DNA of 64,000 nucleotides from Paenibacillus sp. FSL H8-0537 (GTDB lineage: Bacteria; Bacillota; Bacilli; Paenibacillales; Paenibacillaceae): contig NZ_CP150290.1 of the NCBI RefSeq assembly GCF_038051995.1, forward strand, positions 4,702,001 through 4,766,000, read 5' to 3'. Below the pieces are notes generated by a model that saw nothing but the letters and a program-made list of their open reading frames with translations, searched no databases and was not told the origin of the DNA. Below are positions 1-7,599 of this stretch, piece by piece; position 1 is the stretch's first letter; each line of letters begins with the position of its first letter. The position numbers and the translations under genes are program-made.

Positions 1-222
1 ACCTGTTCACTAGATTAGGCGGCAAATTTGACAAGGGGTTTTAATTCGTTTTAACTAGAGATAACTGGTTTTTTTAATATAAGAATTTATAAGTTTCACA
101 CTTATAAAACGGCTTATATTTCTCGGATTGAAACGCGCCGCGCCGCCAAAGGACGGCGAAAGCCTTTTCACCTTGGCAGAGAATCATTTCGCAAAATTCA
201 TATAGATCGGAGCTATTTCAAC

Positions 223-2055
223 ATGTATCGCCACTTGGAACAATGTGTACTGGATTTGGAGCAGAACGGACATCTCGTCCGGATAAAAGAAGAGGTCGAC
301 CCCCATTTGGAAATGGCGGCGATTCATATGAAGGTATTTGAAGCTGGTGGTCCCGCCCTATTATTTGAAAATGTAAAAGGCTCCAAATTTCGTGCCGTCT
401 CGAATTTGTTTGGAACGGTTGAGCGGAGCAAATTTATGTTTCGCCATACATGGAACGCAGTCGAGCGCGTCATGGACTTGCGCGGCGACCCCATGAAAGC
501 GATAAAAAACCCGTTTGGACATATTGGAACAGGTCTCGCAGCATGGAAAGCACTGCCGAAGCAAAGCTCGGGCAGCGTGCCAGTAGCCGCGCAGGAAATT
601 CAAATTTCCGACCTGCCGCTCATTAAGCATTGGCCGGATGACGGCGGCGCTTTCGTGACGCTGCCGCAGGTGTTTACCGAGGAGCCGGGCAAGCCGGGAC
701 TCATGAATGCGAATCTCGGCATGTACCGCGTTCAGCTTAGCGGCAATGATTATGAGCTGAATAAGGAAATCGGCGTTCATTACCAGATTCACCGTGGTAT
801 CGGCATTCATCAGGATATGGCGAATAAGCTGGGCAAGCCGCTTAAGGTCAGCATTTTCGTTGGCGGTCCGCCAGCCCATACGCTGGCGGCTGTTATGCCG
901 CTGCCAGAAGGCTTAAGCGAGATGACCTTTGCCGGCTTGCTGGCGGGACGCCGTTTCCGCTACAGCTACCGGGACGGCTTCGTGCTTAGCAATGACGCAG
1001 ATTTCGTCATTACTGGGGAAATCCATCCCGGCGAGACGAAGCCGGAAGGTCCGTTTGGCGACCACCTGGGCTATTACAGTCTGACGCATCCGTTTCCGCT
1101 AATGAAGGTGCATAAAGTGTATGCAAAGCCCCATGCAATCTGGCCGTTTACCGTTGTCGGCAGGCCACCGCAGGAGGATACCGCCTTCGGAGCACTTATC
1201 CATGAACTTACGGGAGATGCGATCAAGCAGGAAATTCCCGGCGTGAAGGAAGTCCACGCCGTCGATGCAGCAGGCGTGCATCCTCTGCTGTTCGCGATTG
1301 GCAGCGAGCGGTATACGCCGTATCAGCAGGTTAAACGTCCAACGGAAATTTTGACGCTGGCGAACCGGATTTTGGGCACGGGGCAGCTTAGCCTAGCCAA
1401 ATATTTATTTATTACAGCGGAGGACAAGCAGCCTGTAACGACGCATCATGAGGCGGAATTTCTCGTCTATGTGCTGGAACGGCTGGAGCTGCGCCGCGAT
1501 ATTCATTTTTATACGAATACGACGATTGATACGCTCGATTATTCGGGAACGGGGCTTAATGAAGGCAGCAAGGTCGTTTTTGCCGCCTATGGAGAGAAGA
1601 TTCGCGAGCTGTGCCGCGAAACGCCTGAGGCGCTGAAGGAACTGCGCGGATTTGAGAATGCACGTCTCGTTATGCCTGGCATCGTAGCGATTCAAGGGCC
1701 AGCTTTCACAAGCTATGCCGACGCGAAGGTCCAATTACAGAGCTTGAGCGAAGCAATTGCCGAGAAGGGGCCGCTGCCGTCCTGCCCAATGATTATTTTA
1801 TGCGACGACAGCACGTTTTTAAGCGCGAAGGTGGACAACTTCCTGTGGGCAACGTTTACGCGCAGCAACCCATCCCATGATATTTACGGGGTAAATAGCG
1901 GGTACGAGCATAAGCACTGGGCCTGCGATAACGTTATTATTGATGCGCGGACGAAGCCGCATCAAGCGCCGCCGCTCATCGCCGATCCTGCGGTGGAGAA
2001 GCGAATTGAGCGCTTGTTCACAACTGGCGCGAGCCTCGGCGGGCTTAAGCTCTAG
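223..2055 (+). CDS. UbiD family decarboxylase
   Basis: A 610-residue protein of the UbiD family, prenylated-FMN-dependent (de)carboxylases that act on aromatic or alpha,beta-unsaturated acids in the cytosol. The family signature is visible around residues 277-288 (PEGPFGDHLGYY), which carries an acidic residue of the active-site region, and the N-terminal part has the usual fold-defining stretches. At 610 residues it is longer than the E. coli UbiD/BsdC type (about 470-500) and nearer the long menaquinone-type members, but the substrate cannot be read from sequence. No UbiX-type prenyltransferase is adjacent. The ATG follows a GGAG-type ribosome-binding site near 209. A strong hairpin follows the gene. 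Confidence 0.9.
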   Translation: MYRHLEQCVLDLEQNGHLVRIKEEVDPHLEMAAIHMKVFEAGGPALLFENVKGSKFRAVSNLFGTVERSKFMFRHTWNAVERVMDLRGDPMKAIKNPFGHIGTGLAAWKALPKQSSGSVPVAAQEIQISDLPLIKHWPDDGGAFVTLPQVFTEEPGKPGLMNANLGMYRVQLSGNDYELNKEIGVHYQIHRGIGIHQDMANKLGKPLKVSIFVGGPPAHTLAAVMPLPEGLSEMTFAGLLAGRRFRYSYRDGFVLSNDADFVITGEIHPGETKPEGPFGDHLGYYSLTHPFPLMKVHKVYAKPHAIWPFTVVGRPPQEDTAFGALIHELTGDAIKQEIPGVKEVHAVDAAGVHPLLFAIGSERYTPYQQVKRPTEILTLANRILGTGQLSLAKYLFITAEDKQPVTTHHEAEFLVYVLERLELRRDIHFYTNTTIDTLDYSGTGLNEGSKVVFAAYGEKIRELCRETPEALKELRGFENARLVMPGIVAIQGPAFTSYADAKVQLQSLSEAIAEKGPLPSCPMIILCDDSTFLSAKVDNFLWATFTRSNPSHDIYGVNSGYEHKHWACDNVIIDARTKPHQAPPLIADPAVEKRIERLFTTGASLGGLKL

Positions 2056-2087
2056 GCTGGTTGAATGCCGAATGATCAATAGACAAA

Positions 2088-2122
2088 CAAAGGAGTACAG
2101 GCTCATGTCCTGTACTCCTTTG
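2088..2122. terminator. Hairpin terminator between ubiD-like gene and its convergent neighbour
   Basis: A perfect 14-bp stem (CAAAGGAGTACAGG at 2088-2101, complement at 2109-2122) has a 7-nt loop. It lies between the stop codons of two convergent genes, so it probably serves both strands. The T-tract is weak. Confidence 0.6.
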
Positions 2123-2152
2123 CCTGTATTTGACTAATATGTGGCTGTCGCC

Positions 2153-2950
2153 TTAATCGCGAATAATATAGCCTTGACTAGGCTCAAGCTCCACGAATCC
2201 AGCCATGTGGCGAGCTTGAAAGATGATGGGCCGGCTGCTGCTTATTATGACGATATTTTGCAAGTCAGCTGCTCCACCCGTTGGCAAAATAAAAGCTTTA
2301 GTATAATCAAACAGCTCATGCAGCGTAGTTATAATCGCATGTATTTGCCCATCTCGTGCTCCCTTGCCCATCAGATTCAAAATCACTGATCCTCCTTCAC
2401 TCAGCTTCTGCTGAATCAAGAAAAAAAACTCCAACGACACAAGCCGCCGCGGCGTCCCCTCACGGGTGAAAGCATCCACAATGACGTAATCATAAGCACG
2501 ATCCGCTTCGTCTTCAAGCAAAGCACGTCCATCCCCAATGAAGACATTATCCTGATTATAGTCAAAATACGTCCGACTCAGCTCCACGACTGTTTCATCA
2601 AGCTCAGCGACCTTGAACGTCTTCTCTACAAAATAACTTGCTATCGTGCCAATACCATGCCCAATGAGAAAAACCTTATCGAAAGCTTGCTGATTGCTTT
2701 CCATTAAATGAATGATTGCCCGCGGATATTCGAACAATATACGCCTCGGGCGTTCCAGATCAACCGCTCCCTGCGTTGCATCTCTGGCAAATTGCAGAAC
2801 GCGAAAGCGTCCTTTTTCCCCATCCAGCTCTGTCGTGTCGTAGACGGCTATATCGTGATGAGCAGTATGCTCCTCAAACCAAACGCGTTCTATTTTAGTT
2901 CCTGAATGATCCATATCATCATGTTCTTCCTTTTCCCTACTGAGCTTCAT
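2153..2950 (-). CDS. Spermidine-synthase-like (methyltransferase-fold) protein
   Basis: A 265-residue protein with a Rossmann fold of the spermidine synthase/polyamine aminopropyltransferase type. It has a glycine-rich loop (FLIGHGIGTIASYF), an acidic residue at the end of the next strand (VAELDETVVELS), then a GDGRALL stretch and a DYVIVDAF strand. Spermidine synthases use GGGDG in the first loop; here it reads GHGIG, so true aminopropyl transfer is doubtful. The start is placed at ATG 2950 because GGAGG lies 5 nt before it; a TTG 12 nt upstream would overlap that site. It stands alone between convergent ubiD-like and co-directional bioB. Function is inferred from fold only. Confidence 0.7.
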   Translation of the reverse strand: MKLSREKEEHDDMDHSGTKIERVWFEEHTAHHDIAVYDTTELDGEKGRFRVLQFARDATQGAVDLERPRRILFEYPRAIIHLMESNQQAFDKVFLIGHGIGTIASYFVEKTFKVAELDETVVELSRTYFDYNQDNVFIGDGRALLEDEADRAYDYVIVDAFTREGTPRRLVSLEFFFLIQQKLSEGGSVILNLMGKGARDGQIHAIITTLHELFDYTKAFILPTGGAADLQNIVIISSSRPIIFQARHMAGFVELEPSQGYIIRD

Positions 2951-3022
2951 TTGCACCTCCAAAAATTCGACAATATTCTACGGATTCCTTTTCAAAGCTT
3001 AGAGGACTGGGGCAATACTTCA

Positions 3023-4027
3023 TTATAATGCGTTTCGTTCAATTTCAAAGCCCAGATCTTCAATCATTTGATGATCGGCAGTAATATCTTGTCCCCCTGT
3101 CGTCAAGTAATCGCCCACAAACAGCGAATTCGCGGCATATAGGGCTAAAGGCTGAAGCGATCGCAAGCTGCGCTCTCGTCCCCCGGCGACGCGAATTTCC
3201 CGCGACGGGCAAATGAAACGAAACAGGGCCAGCACCTTTAAAGCTTGCAAGGGCGGTACGCAGCCCGCATCTGCAAGCGGCGTACCTTTTATCGCATGAA
3301 GAAAGTTAATGGGGATGGAGTCCGCTTCAAGCTCGCGCAGGGCGAATGCCATTTCAACTATTTCCTCGTTTGTTTCCCCCATTCCGATAATCACGCCAGA
3401 GCACGGCGAGAGACCGTGGACTTTAGCGGTTTGTAACGTATGTACACGCTGTTCATAAGTATGTGTCGTTGTAATGGAAGAATAATGCTTTGGGCTCGTA
3501 TTCAAATTATGATTGTATCGATGAACGCCTGCATCAGCTAAACGCTTCGCCTGCTCCTCCTTCAACAGCCCGAGGCAGGCACAAATTTTCAGGGGCATCG
3601 TCGCGCGAATTTCCCGCACCGCTTCCACCACTTGACTGATCTCCTTGTCTGTAGGTCCCCGGCCTGCTGCAACGATGCAGTAGGTTCCCGCCTTGCGGGC
3701 CAATGCTTCGCGTGCGCCAGCTAGCAGCGTCGTTTTATCAAGCAAGGTGTATTTGGGAATGGAAGCAGTTGACACAATCGATTGCGAGCAGTAGCCGCAG
3801 TCTTCGGGACAGAGCCCGCTTTTCGCATTAATGAGCATATTAAGCTTTACCTTCCTGCCAAAAAAATGCTGCCTCACCCGAAATGCCGCCTGCAAAAGAG
3901 GCAGCAGCTCCTCCTGCTGCGCCTCAAGAATAGACCGCCCCTCCGCTAACGTTAGACGTTCCCCAGCAAGCGCTTTTTGCGCCATTGCCTCCCACATACT
4001 CCAACTAAGGTGCTGCTCCTTCATCAT
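3023..4027 (-). CDS. bioB: Biotin synthase
   Basis: A 334-residue radical-SAM biotin synthase, which inserts sulfur into dethiobiotin in the last step of biotin synthesis. The radical-SAM cluster motif CPEDCGYC is at C73, C77 and C80. The YNHNLNT stretch and the GGRE motif (VAGGRERSL) that help ligate the auxiliary cluster and bind substrate are present. Length is typical. The ATG at 4027 is preceded by GGGAGG (4036-4041), 8 nt upstream. No other bio genes are in the window. Control by biotin is expected from the BirA-type operator just upstream. Confidence 0.96.
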   Translation of the reverse strand: MMKEQHLSWSMWEAMAQKALAGERLTLAEGRSILEAQQEELLPLLQAAFRVRQHFFGRKVKLNMLINAKSGLCPEDCGYCSQSIVSTASIPKYTLLDKTTLLAGAREALARKAGTYCIVAAGRGPTDKEISQVVEAVREIRATMPLKICACLGLLKEEQAKRLADAGVHRYNHNLNTSPKHYSSITTTHTYEQRVHTLQTAKVHGLSPCSGVIIGMGETNEEIVEMAFALRELEADSIPINFLHAIKGTPLADAGCVPPLQALKVLALFRFICPSREIRVAGGRERSLRSLQPLALYAANSLFVGDYLTTGGQDITADHQMIEDLGFEIERNAL

Positions 4028-4097
4028 ACTACCTGCCTCCCACCAAATAAAAAACTACCCCTTGTTTATCTGGACATAGTCCTTTTATTTTAAGCTT

Positions 4098-4143
4098 GAT
4101 TAATTGTTAACCAAAATTAATAATCATAAGTTAACAATTAATC
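4098..4143 (-). promoter_or_regulatory. BirA (biotin repressor) operator upstream of bioB
   Basis: A perfect 14-bp inverted repeat (GATTAATTGTTAAC at 4098-4111, complement at 4130-4143) has an 18-bp spacer. The core half-sites TTGTTAACC (4104-4112) and AGTTAACAA (4129-4137) are separated by 16 bp. This matches the Firmicute BirA box, a TTGTTAAC dyad with about 14-16 bp between arms. It sits about 70-115 nt before the bioB start, where the promoter must be. Confidence 0.85.
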
Positions 4144-4280
4144 TTTGTTATTTTAGCAAAACATGCCGCCGCTGTAAAGATCGCCTTCATTTCTTGCCTG
4201 AGCATTGCATAACAAAAAGACTATCCCCTTTGCAGCTTGCACTGCGAAAGAAATAGCCTTCTGGTGTTTATTAAATAGAC

Positions 4281-4778
4281 TTAGCCTGCCTGAACCTCTT
4301 TCAAATAAGCTTCAAGCTGGTCGAATGTTCCGCCAAAGCCTTGTCTCATGGAATCGAACATGCCAATGAAAAATTGGCGTTCTTCCTCCGTCGCATTAAC
4401 CGGTCCTCCGCGCAAGGTAAGAATCGTTTTGCCATCCTGCTCGGTGAATGTTAACGTATTGGAAATTTCAATCGGGAACGTTTCGCTGAAAGGGGCACGT
4501 ACGGCATTGCCATCCTTGTCCGAAAAAGAGTTAACAAAAACGATTTTTTCCGGCTCTACAATTTCTCCAAACACGAATCTGCCCCACATTTCAGCACCAT
4601 CCGGCGCCGTCATCTTGTAATGGAACATGCCGCCCGGTCTAAAATCCAGCTTGGCATAGCTAATTTCAAGCCCGGTTGGTCCCCACCACTTTTTCAAATG
4701 CTCTACCTCAGACCATACTTTAAATACAAGCTCGCGCGGCGCATGCAGTTCCCTTCTAATTTCCAATTGCTCAGTCAT
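4281..4778 (-). CDS. SRPBCC/AHSA1-domain protein
   Basis: A 165-residue START/SRPBCC-fold protein of the AHSA1 (Aha1 C-terminal-like) group. It opens with the typical EIRRELHAPRELVFKVWSE segment and continues with WWGPTGLEI, FRPGGMFHY and a C-terminal helix ending in FDQLEAYLKE. These proteins have a hydrophobic cavity and often sit beside an ArsR regulator, as here. The start is set at ATG 4778, 6 nt after GGAGG (4785-4789); the ATG at 4784 directly abuts that site. It overlaps the end of the upstream arsR-like gene by 8 nt, so the two are co-translated. The ligand is unknown. Confidence 0.85.
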   Translation of the reverse strand: MTEQLEIRRELHAPRELVFKVWSEVEHLKKWWGPTGLEISYAKLDFRPGGMFHYKMTAPDGAEMWGRFVFGEIVEPEKIVFVNSFSDKDGNAVRAPFSETFPIEISNTLTFTEQDGKTILTLRGGPVNATEEERQFFIGMFDSMRQGFGGTFDQLEAYLKEVQAG

Positions 4779-5145
4779 GTTCATCCTCCGTCTTTAGATT
4801 AGTCATCGGCTGCTGTGCTTGTGCTGCCTCTTGCTTCTGAAGCTCCTTCAAATAAGCATCCAAATTGTCGAAGCGCTGCTCCCACATACTGCGGAACGTC
4901 TCCGACCATTCATTTAATTGCTGTAAAGATTGTGGTCGCAGCTTGTAAATTCGCTTATTGGCAGCCGGCTGCACCTCCACCAGTCCCGCGTCACTGAGCA
5001 CGCGAAGATGCTTCGACGTCTGGGGCTGGTTCAGTTCCAGCTGCTGGGCAATAGCGCCTACGGGCAGCGGCCCGTCACGCAGAAGCTCCACGATACTTAG
5101 GCGGTTCGGCTCGGCTAAAGCGCTGAAGGTCATCGCTTTCATCAT
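4771..5145 (-). CDS. ArsR family transcriptional regulator
   Basis: A 124-residue winged-helix repressor. The N-terminal half holds the ArsR HTH (LAEPNRLSIVELLRDGPLPV, then QLELNQPQTSKHLRVLSDAGLV) and the wing follows (VQPAANKRIYKLRP). The metal-binding ELCVCDL motif of ArsR/SmtB sensors is absent, so this is the non-metal type commonly paired with SRPBCC proteins. It is first in a two-gene operon with the downstream SRPBCC gene (8-nt overlap). It probably represses its own promoter, where repeated TACTCCA words are seen. The ribosome-binding site is weak (GGAG about 10 nt upstream). Confidence 0.88.
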   Translation of the reverse strand: MMKAMTFSALAEPNRLSIVELLRDGPLPVGAIAQQLELNQPQTSKHLRVLSDAGLVEVQPAANKRIYKLRPQSLQQLNEWSETFRSMWEQRFDNLDAYLKELQKQEAAQAQQPMTNLKTEDEHD

Positions 5146-5153
5146 TATAAATC

Positions 5154-5222
5154 TACTCCAGACTTGTTATCCATTAAAGTATACTCCAAAAGGAATATTC
5201 CTGTAAATGCATGTTTACTCCA
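5154..5222 (-). promoter_or_regulatory. Candidate ArsR operator region with three TACTCCA repeats
   Basis: The word TACTCCA occurs at 5154-5160, 5182-5188 and 5216-5222, directly upstream of the ArsR start. The 12-bp palindrome AGGAATATTCCT lies at 5191-5202. These could be repressor-binding sites; the assignment is inference. Confidence 0.35.
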
Positions 5223-5414
5223 AAATGTTTTGCAGGTATTCTCTTCATCATAACAAGCCCTGCCGATTTGTACCACAGCAGAAGGAAAATAAACACAAGA
5301 AACGGCCGTCCACGGAAAAATACCGAGAACGACCGACTTGATTGCCCATTATTATCCTGATCAATCTATTAAAAGGATAAGGTTTGTTTAATCTAATACT
5401 CCCCTAGTTAAATA

Positions 5415-5699
5415 CTAAAGAATATTAGCGCTTCCCCACAGGACCGAGATAATGTCTGCTATTTTCCCTGCTGGCGTTAAACTCAAAATGAATTCTCCTA
5501 GATCAAGAATGACGCCGCCCAGATCTGCCCAAGAAAAATTACCCCCAAATGAATTGTAAATAGCGCGGAACTTCCATAACAAGGAGTTATAAAGTGAAAC
5601 AGCATCCCCCGCAACATTAAGCTTTCTGAAAATTAATTGCGCAATAGACCAAGCTGCATCGGCAAGACTCGACGTACCAGTAAAAGCATTGTATAACAT
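5415..5699 (-). CDS. Small hydrophobic peptide, candidate bacteriocin-like product
   Basis: A 94-residue protein with no cysteine, few charges and at least two amphipathic or hydrophobic helices (WSIAQLIFRKL, then GGVILDLGEFILSL and GKIADIISVLWG). It has no recognisable signal peptide or double-glycine leader. The ATG has a perfect AGGAGG (5710-5715) 10 nt upstream, which supports a real, well-translated gene. It is divergent from a cluster of membrane proteins, a LytTR regulator and a BcrAB-type ABC transporter, the usual company of circular or leaderless bacteriocins. I do not recognise the family; a toxin, holin-like or structural role remains possible. Confidence 0.5.
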   Translation of the reverse strand: MLYNAFTGTSSLADAAWSIAQLIFRKLNVAGDAVSLYNSLLWKFRAIYNSFGGNFSWADLGGVILDLGEFILSLTPAGKIADIISVLWGSANIL

Positions 5700-5812
5700 A
5701 ATCCAATTTCCTCCTAAAAAATATGTTTTTGATTACAAACCCATCGTAACCTGATTATTACTATTTTTTTTCAAATCTAATCGAACTGGTTAGTTTGATA
5801 CTTAAAACAATC

Positions 5813-5836
5813 ATTTACCATTACGTAATGGTAAAT
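5813..5836. promoter_or_regulatory. Perfect 24-bp palindrome in divergent promoter region
   Basis: ATTTACCATTAC (5813-5824) is followed directly by its exact complement (5825-5836). A second imperfect dyad, AATAATCA/TGATTATT, lies at 5848-5867. Both sit between the small hydrophobic peptide gene and the divergent membrane-protein cluster, so they are likely operators for one or both promoters. The cognate regulator is unknown. Confidence 0.55.
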
Positions 5837-5916
5837 AAAATAATCTAAATAATCATTATTGATTATTTTGGTCATTTTTGTTATTATTAATTTCAAGATG
5901 AAAGGGGGTGTATTTG

Positions 5917-6138
5917 TTGAAAAAACCATGGCTAGCTATATTACTTTCTTTTATTTATCCGGGTCTCGGCCATTTATATTTAGGATATGTCAAAAAGGGA
6001 ATTGTTTTGCTTGTTGTAGAATTTATTTCTATTCTTCTTATTTCAGTCGTTGTCGGAATTTTTTTATACCCTATTATCTGGATTTATAGCATTGTTAATG
6101 CTTATCAATTATCCACAAAATCGCAAGTGGCTTCATAG
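5917..6138 (+). CDS. Small TM2-like membrane protein
   Basis: A 73-residue protein with two hydrophobic segments (residues about 5-20 and 28-55). It has the IYPGLGHLYLGY motif and a KKG turn, a pattern typical of TM2-domain or DUF5683-like small membrane proteins. A TTG at 5917 is taken as start because GGGGG (5903-5907) is well spaced from it; TTG 5914 and GTG 5908 are alternatives, the latter overlapping the site. It is first in the plus-strand cluster, 41 nt before the SpoIIM-like gene. The specific role is unknown. Confidence 0.6.
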   Translation: MKKPWLAILLSFIYPGLGHLYLGYVKKGIVLLVVEFISILLISVVVGIFLYPIIWIYSIVNAYQLSTKSQVAS

Positions 6139-6179
6139 TTCGGCCATGCTTCTATATTCATTGAAGGGTAATCCAAATT

Positions 6180-6695
6180 ATGAATTTTCGAAAAAAAATG
6201 ATTTTATTTTTCTGCATTTTGTCCTTTATTTTTTTCCTAATCGGCTTTTTTTCGCCAGGACAATCTGAACATCATGAAATAAATCAACTGGGTTTCAATG
6301 ATGCTCTATTTATCTTTGTTTTCAATAGTATCAATCTATTAATTTGGTTCATGCTTTCTTTGTCGGGCTTGTCCCCATTGCTTATATTAAAAGCGATTTT
6401 CGGTATGGGCACAGGCTGGCATGCGTTATCTATCTCTCCCTTACTCTATTACGGTACTTCATTTTCACACGGTGTTTTGGAATGGATAGCCTGTCTTATT
6501 GTCTTTCTTTTTACAATCGATCATCTTTATCATTTAACTTCATATTTCAGGAAAAAAATCTCTTATGAACAATTGAAAAGCTTTTACTGGGTCACTGTAA
6601 AGAAAACGATTCCAATGGCCCTTTTCATACTTTTCGCCGCAGCTTTTTTTGAAGTATATGTATCTAATAGGCTGTTGCTCATTCTGGTTCAATAA
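6180..6695 (+). CDS. SpoIIM/DUF95-family membrane protein
   Basis: A 171-residue integral membrane protein with about four to five hydrophobic segments. The region SHGVLEWIACLIVF resembles the conserved H-G-x-x-E motif of the SpoIIM/DUF95 family. DUF95 proteins occur in sporulation but also as standard members of circular-bacteriocin clusters (As-48C type), where they take part in maturation or immunity. Here the neighbours are a small hydrophobic peptide, a LytTR regulator and a BcrAB-like transporter, which favours the second context. The assignment rests on one motif and topology. Confidence 0.55.
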   Translation: MNFRKKMILFFCILSFIFFLIGFFSPGQSEHHEINQLGFNDALFIFVFNSINLLIWFMLSLSGLSPLLILKAIFGMGTGWHALSISPLLYYGTSFSHGVLEWIACLIVFLFTIDHLYHLTSYFRKKISYEQLKSFYWVTVKKTIPMALFILFAAAFFEVYVSNRLLLILVQ

Positions 6696-6707
6696 GAAGG
6701 GTGTCCT

Positions 6708-7232
6708 ATGATTTATAAAACTACTTTACCTTTTCTAAGGCTGAGTACCTCATCGTCAATACTAGAAGATGAGAACGGCAGCACTGTTGGGAGTATGCAG
6801 CGTTATTACTCAAACAAGAAACAAAAGCTAATGAATTATTTATTTGATAACATGGTAAATAATGTACATGCCTACGATGAATATAACAATCTAATCGTTG
6901 ATATTAAAGAAATAAATACAATGAAAACGCTTGTAACAGAAAAATGGCATGTACAAATTGGTGAAGATCAGTTCGTTTGCGAGAAAAAAACAAAAATTAA
7001 AACCAATCCACAATTTTTATATAAAAAACATAATGCAGAGATTTGGATCAAAAAAGATTTTGCTGATAAAACTGTCCGCTTTACTTTAAATGGACAGATT
7101 ATTGCTGAAGCTGTGCCAGACGGTCTAATACCGCCGAAATCCAATCACATTACATTCAAAATATTCGACTCTCGATTTGAAGTTCATGAAATTGCGTCTT
7201 TATATTATGTTTTCTCTCTAAAAAATAGCTAA
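6708..7232 (+). CDS. Tubby C-terminal/LURP-one-like protein (tentative)
   Basis: A 174-residue, largely beta-strand protein without membrane segments. Its run of short strands (WHVQIGEDQFVCEK, HNAEIWIKKDF, VRFTLNGQIIAEAV, NHITFKIFDSRFEVHEIASLYYVF) recalls the tubby-C-like/LURP-one (YxjI) barrel, but no diagnostic motif can be named. The ATG is preceded by AAGGGTG. It begins 13 nt after the SpoIIM-like gene and is followed 17 nt later by the LytTR gene, so it belongs to the same transcript. The role is unknown. Confidence 0.45.
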   Translation: MIYKTTLPFLRLSTSSSILEDENGSTVGSMQRYYSNKKQKLMNYLFDNMVNNVHAYDEYNNLIVDIKEINTMKTLVTEKWHVQIGEDQFVCEKKTKIKTNPQFLYKKHNAEIWIKKDFADKTVRFTLNGQIIAEAVPDGLIPPKSNHITFKIFDSRFEVHEIASLYYVFSLKNS

Positions 7233-7248
7233 TATTTAGGAGTTAATA

Positions 7249-7599
7249 ATGAATATTCAACTAGTGCTTAATCGACTGATTATTGCGAAAAGAGATCAGA
7301 TTATTTACCTTGACCTATCTGAAATTATTTTTATTGAGCGTATTGGACAAAAGACCTTGATACACACGGATACACAGGAAATTAATGTATATGTCTCTTT
7401 GAAAGATTTAATGGGCATATTGCCCGATATGTTTGTAAGGTCGCATAAGTCTTTTATAGTAAATGTCTTTAATTTAAAAGAGCTAAATTTTTTCAACCGT
7501 AATACATATGAAGCTTACTATAAAAACCGTAAAACCGCTTTAGTAAGTAAACGTGTAATACGACAATCTATTACATTGAGCCAGGTGGGAACTCAGTGA
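7249..7599 (+). CDS. Stand-alone LytTR DNA-binding regulator
   Basis: A 116-residue protein that consists almost only of a LytTR domain: DLSEIIFIERIGQKTLIHT, VYVSLKDLMGILPDMFVRSHKSFIVNV and a terminal basic strand region (KRVIRQSITL). The FVRSHKSFIVN stretch is the family hallmark. No receiver domain or membrane segment is attached, unlike AgrA/LytR. LytTR proteins often control bacteriocin and quorum-type loci by binding direct repeats. AGGAG lies 7 nt before the ATG. Its stop overlaps the GTG start of the next gene (GTGA), so it is translationally coupled to the ABC ATPase it probably regulates. Confidence 0.8.
   Translation: MNIQLVLNRLIIAKRDQIIYLDLSEIIFIERIGQKTLIHTDTQEINVYVSLKDLMGILPDMFVRSHKSFIVNVFNLKELNFFNRNTYEAYYKNRKTALVSKRVIRQSITLSQVGTQ

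Noticed and set aside
1-222. Riboswitch or small RNA upstream of the ubiD-like gene
   Set aside because: Only a short GC-rich hairpin near 150 and a weak TTGACA-type promoter are seen; nothing matches a known leader structure.
361-879. 172-residue minus-strand open frame inside the ubiD-like gene
   Set aside because: Antisense shadow of a strongly coding plus-strand gene; composition is unlike a protein and no ribosome-binding site was found.
2941-2962. Upstream TTG start for the spermidine-synthase-like gene
   Set aside because: It overlaps the GGAGG that serves the ATG at 2950.
5848-5867. Fur box in the bacteriocin-like promoter region
   Set aside because: Only about 10 of 14 defined positions fit the Fur consensus, and no iron-related gene is adjacent; better viewed as a separate dyad.
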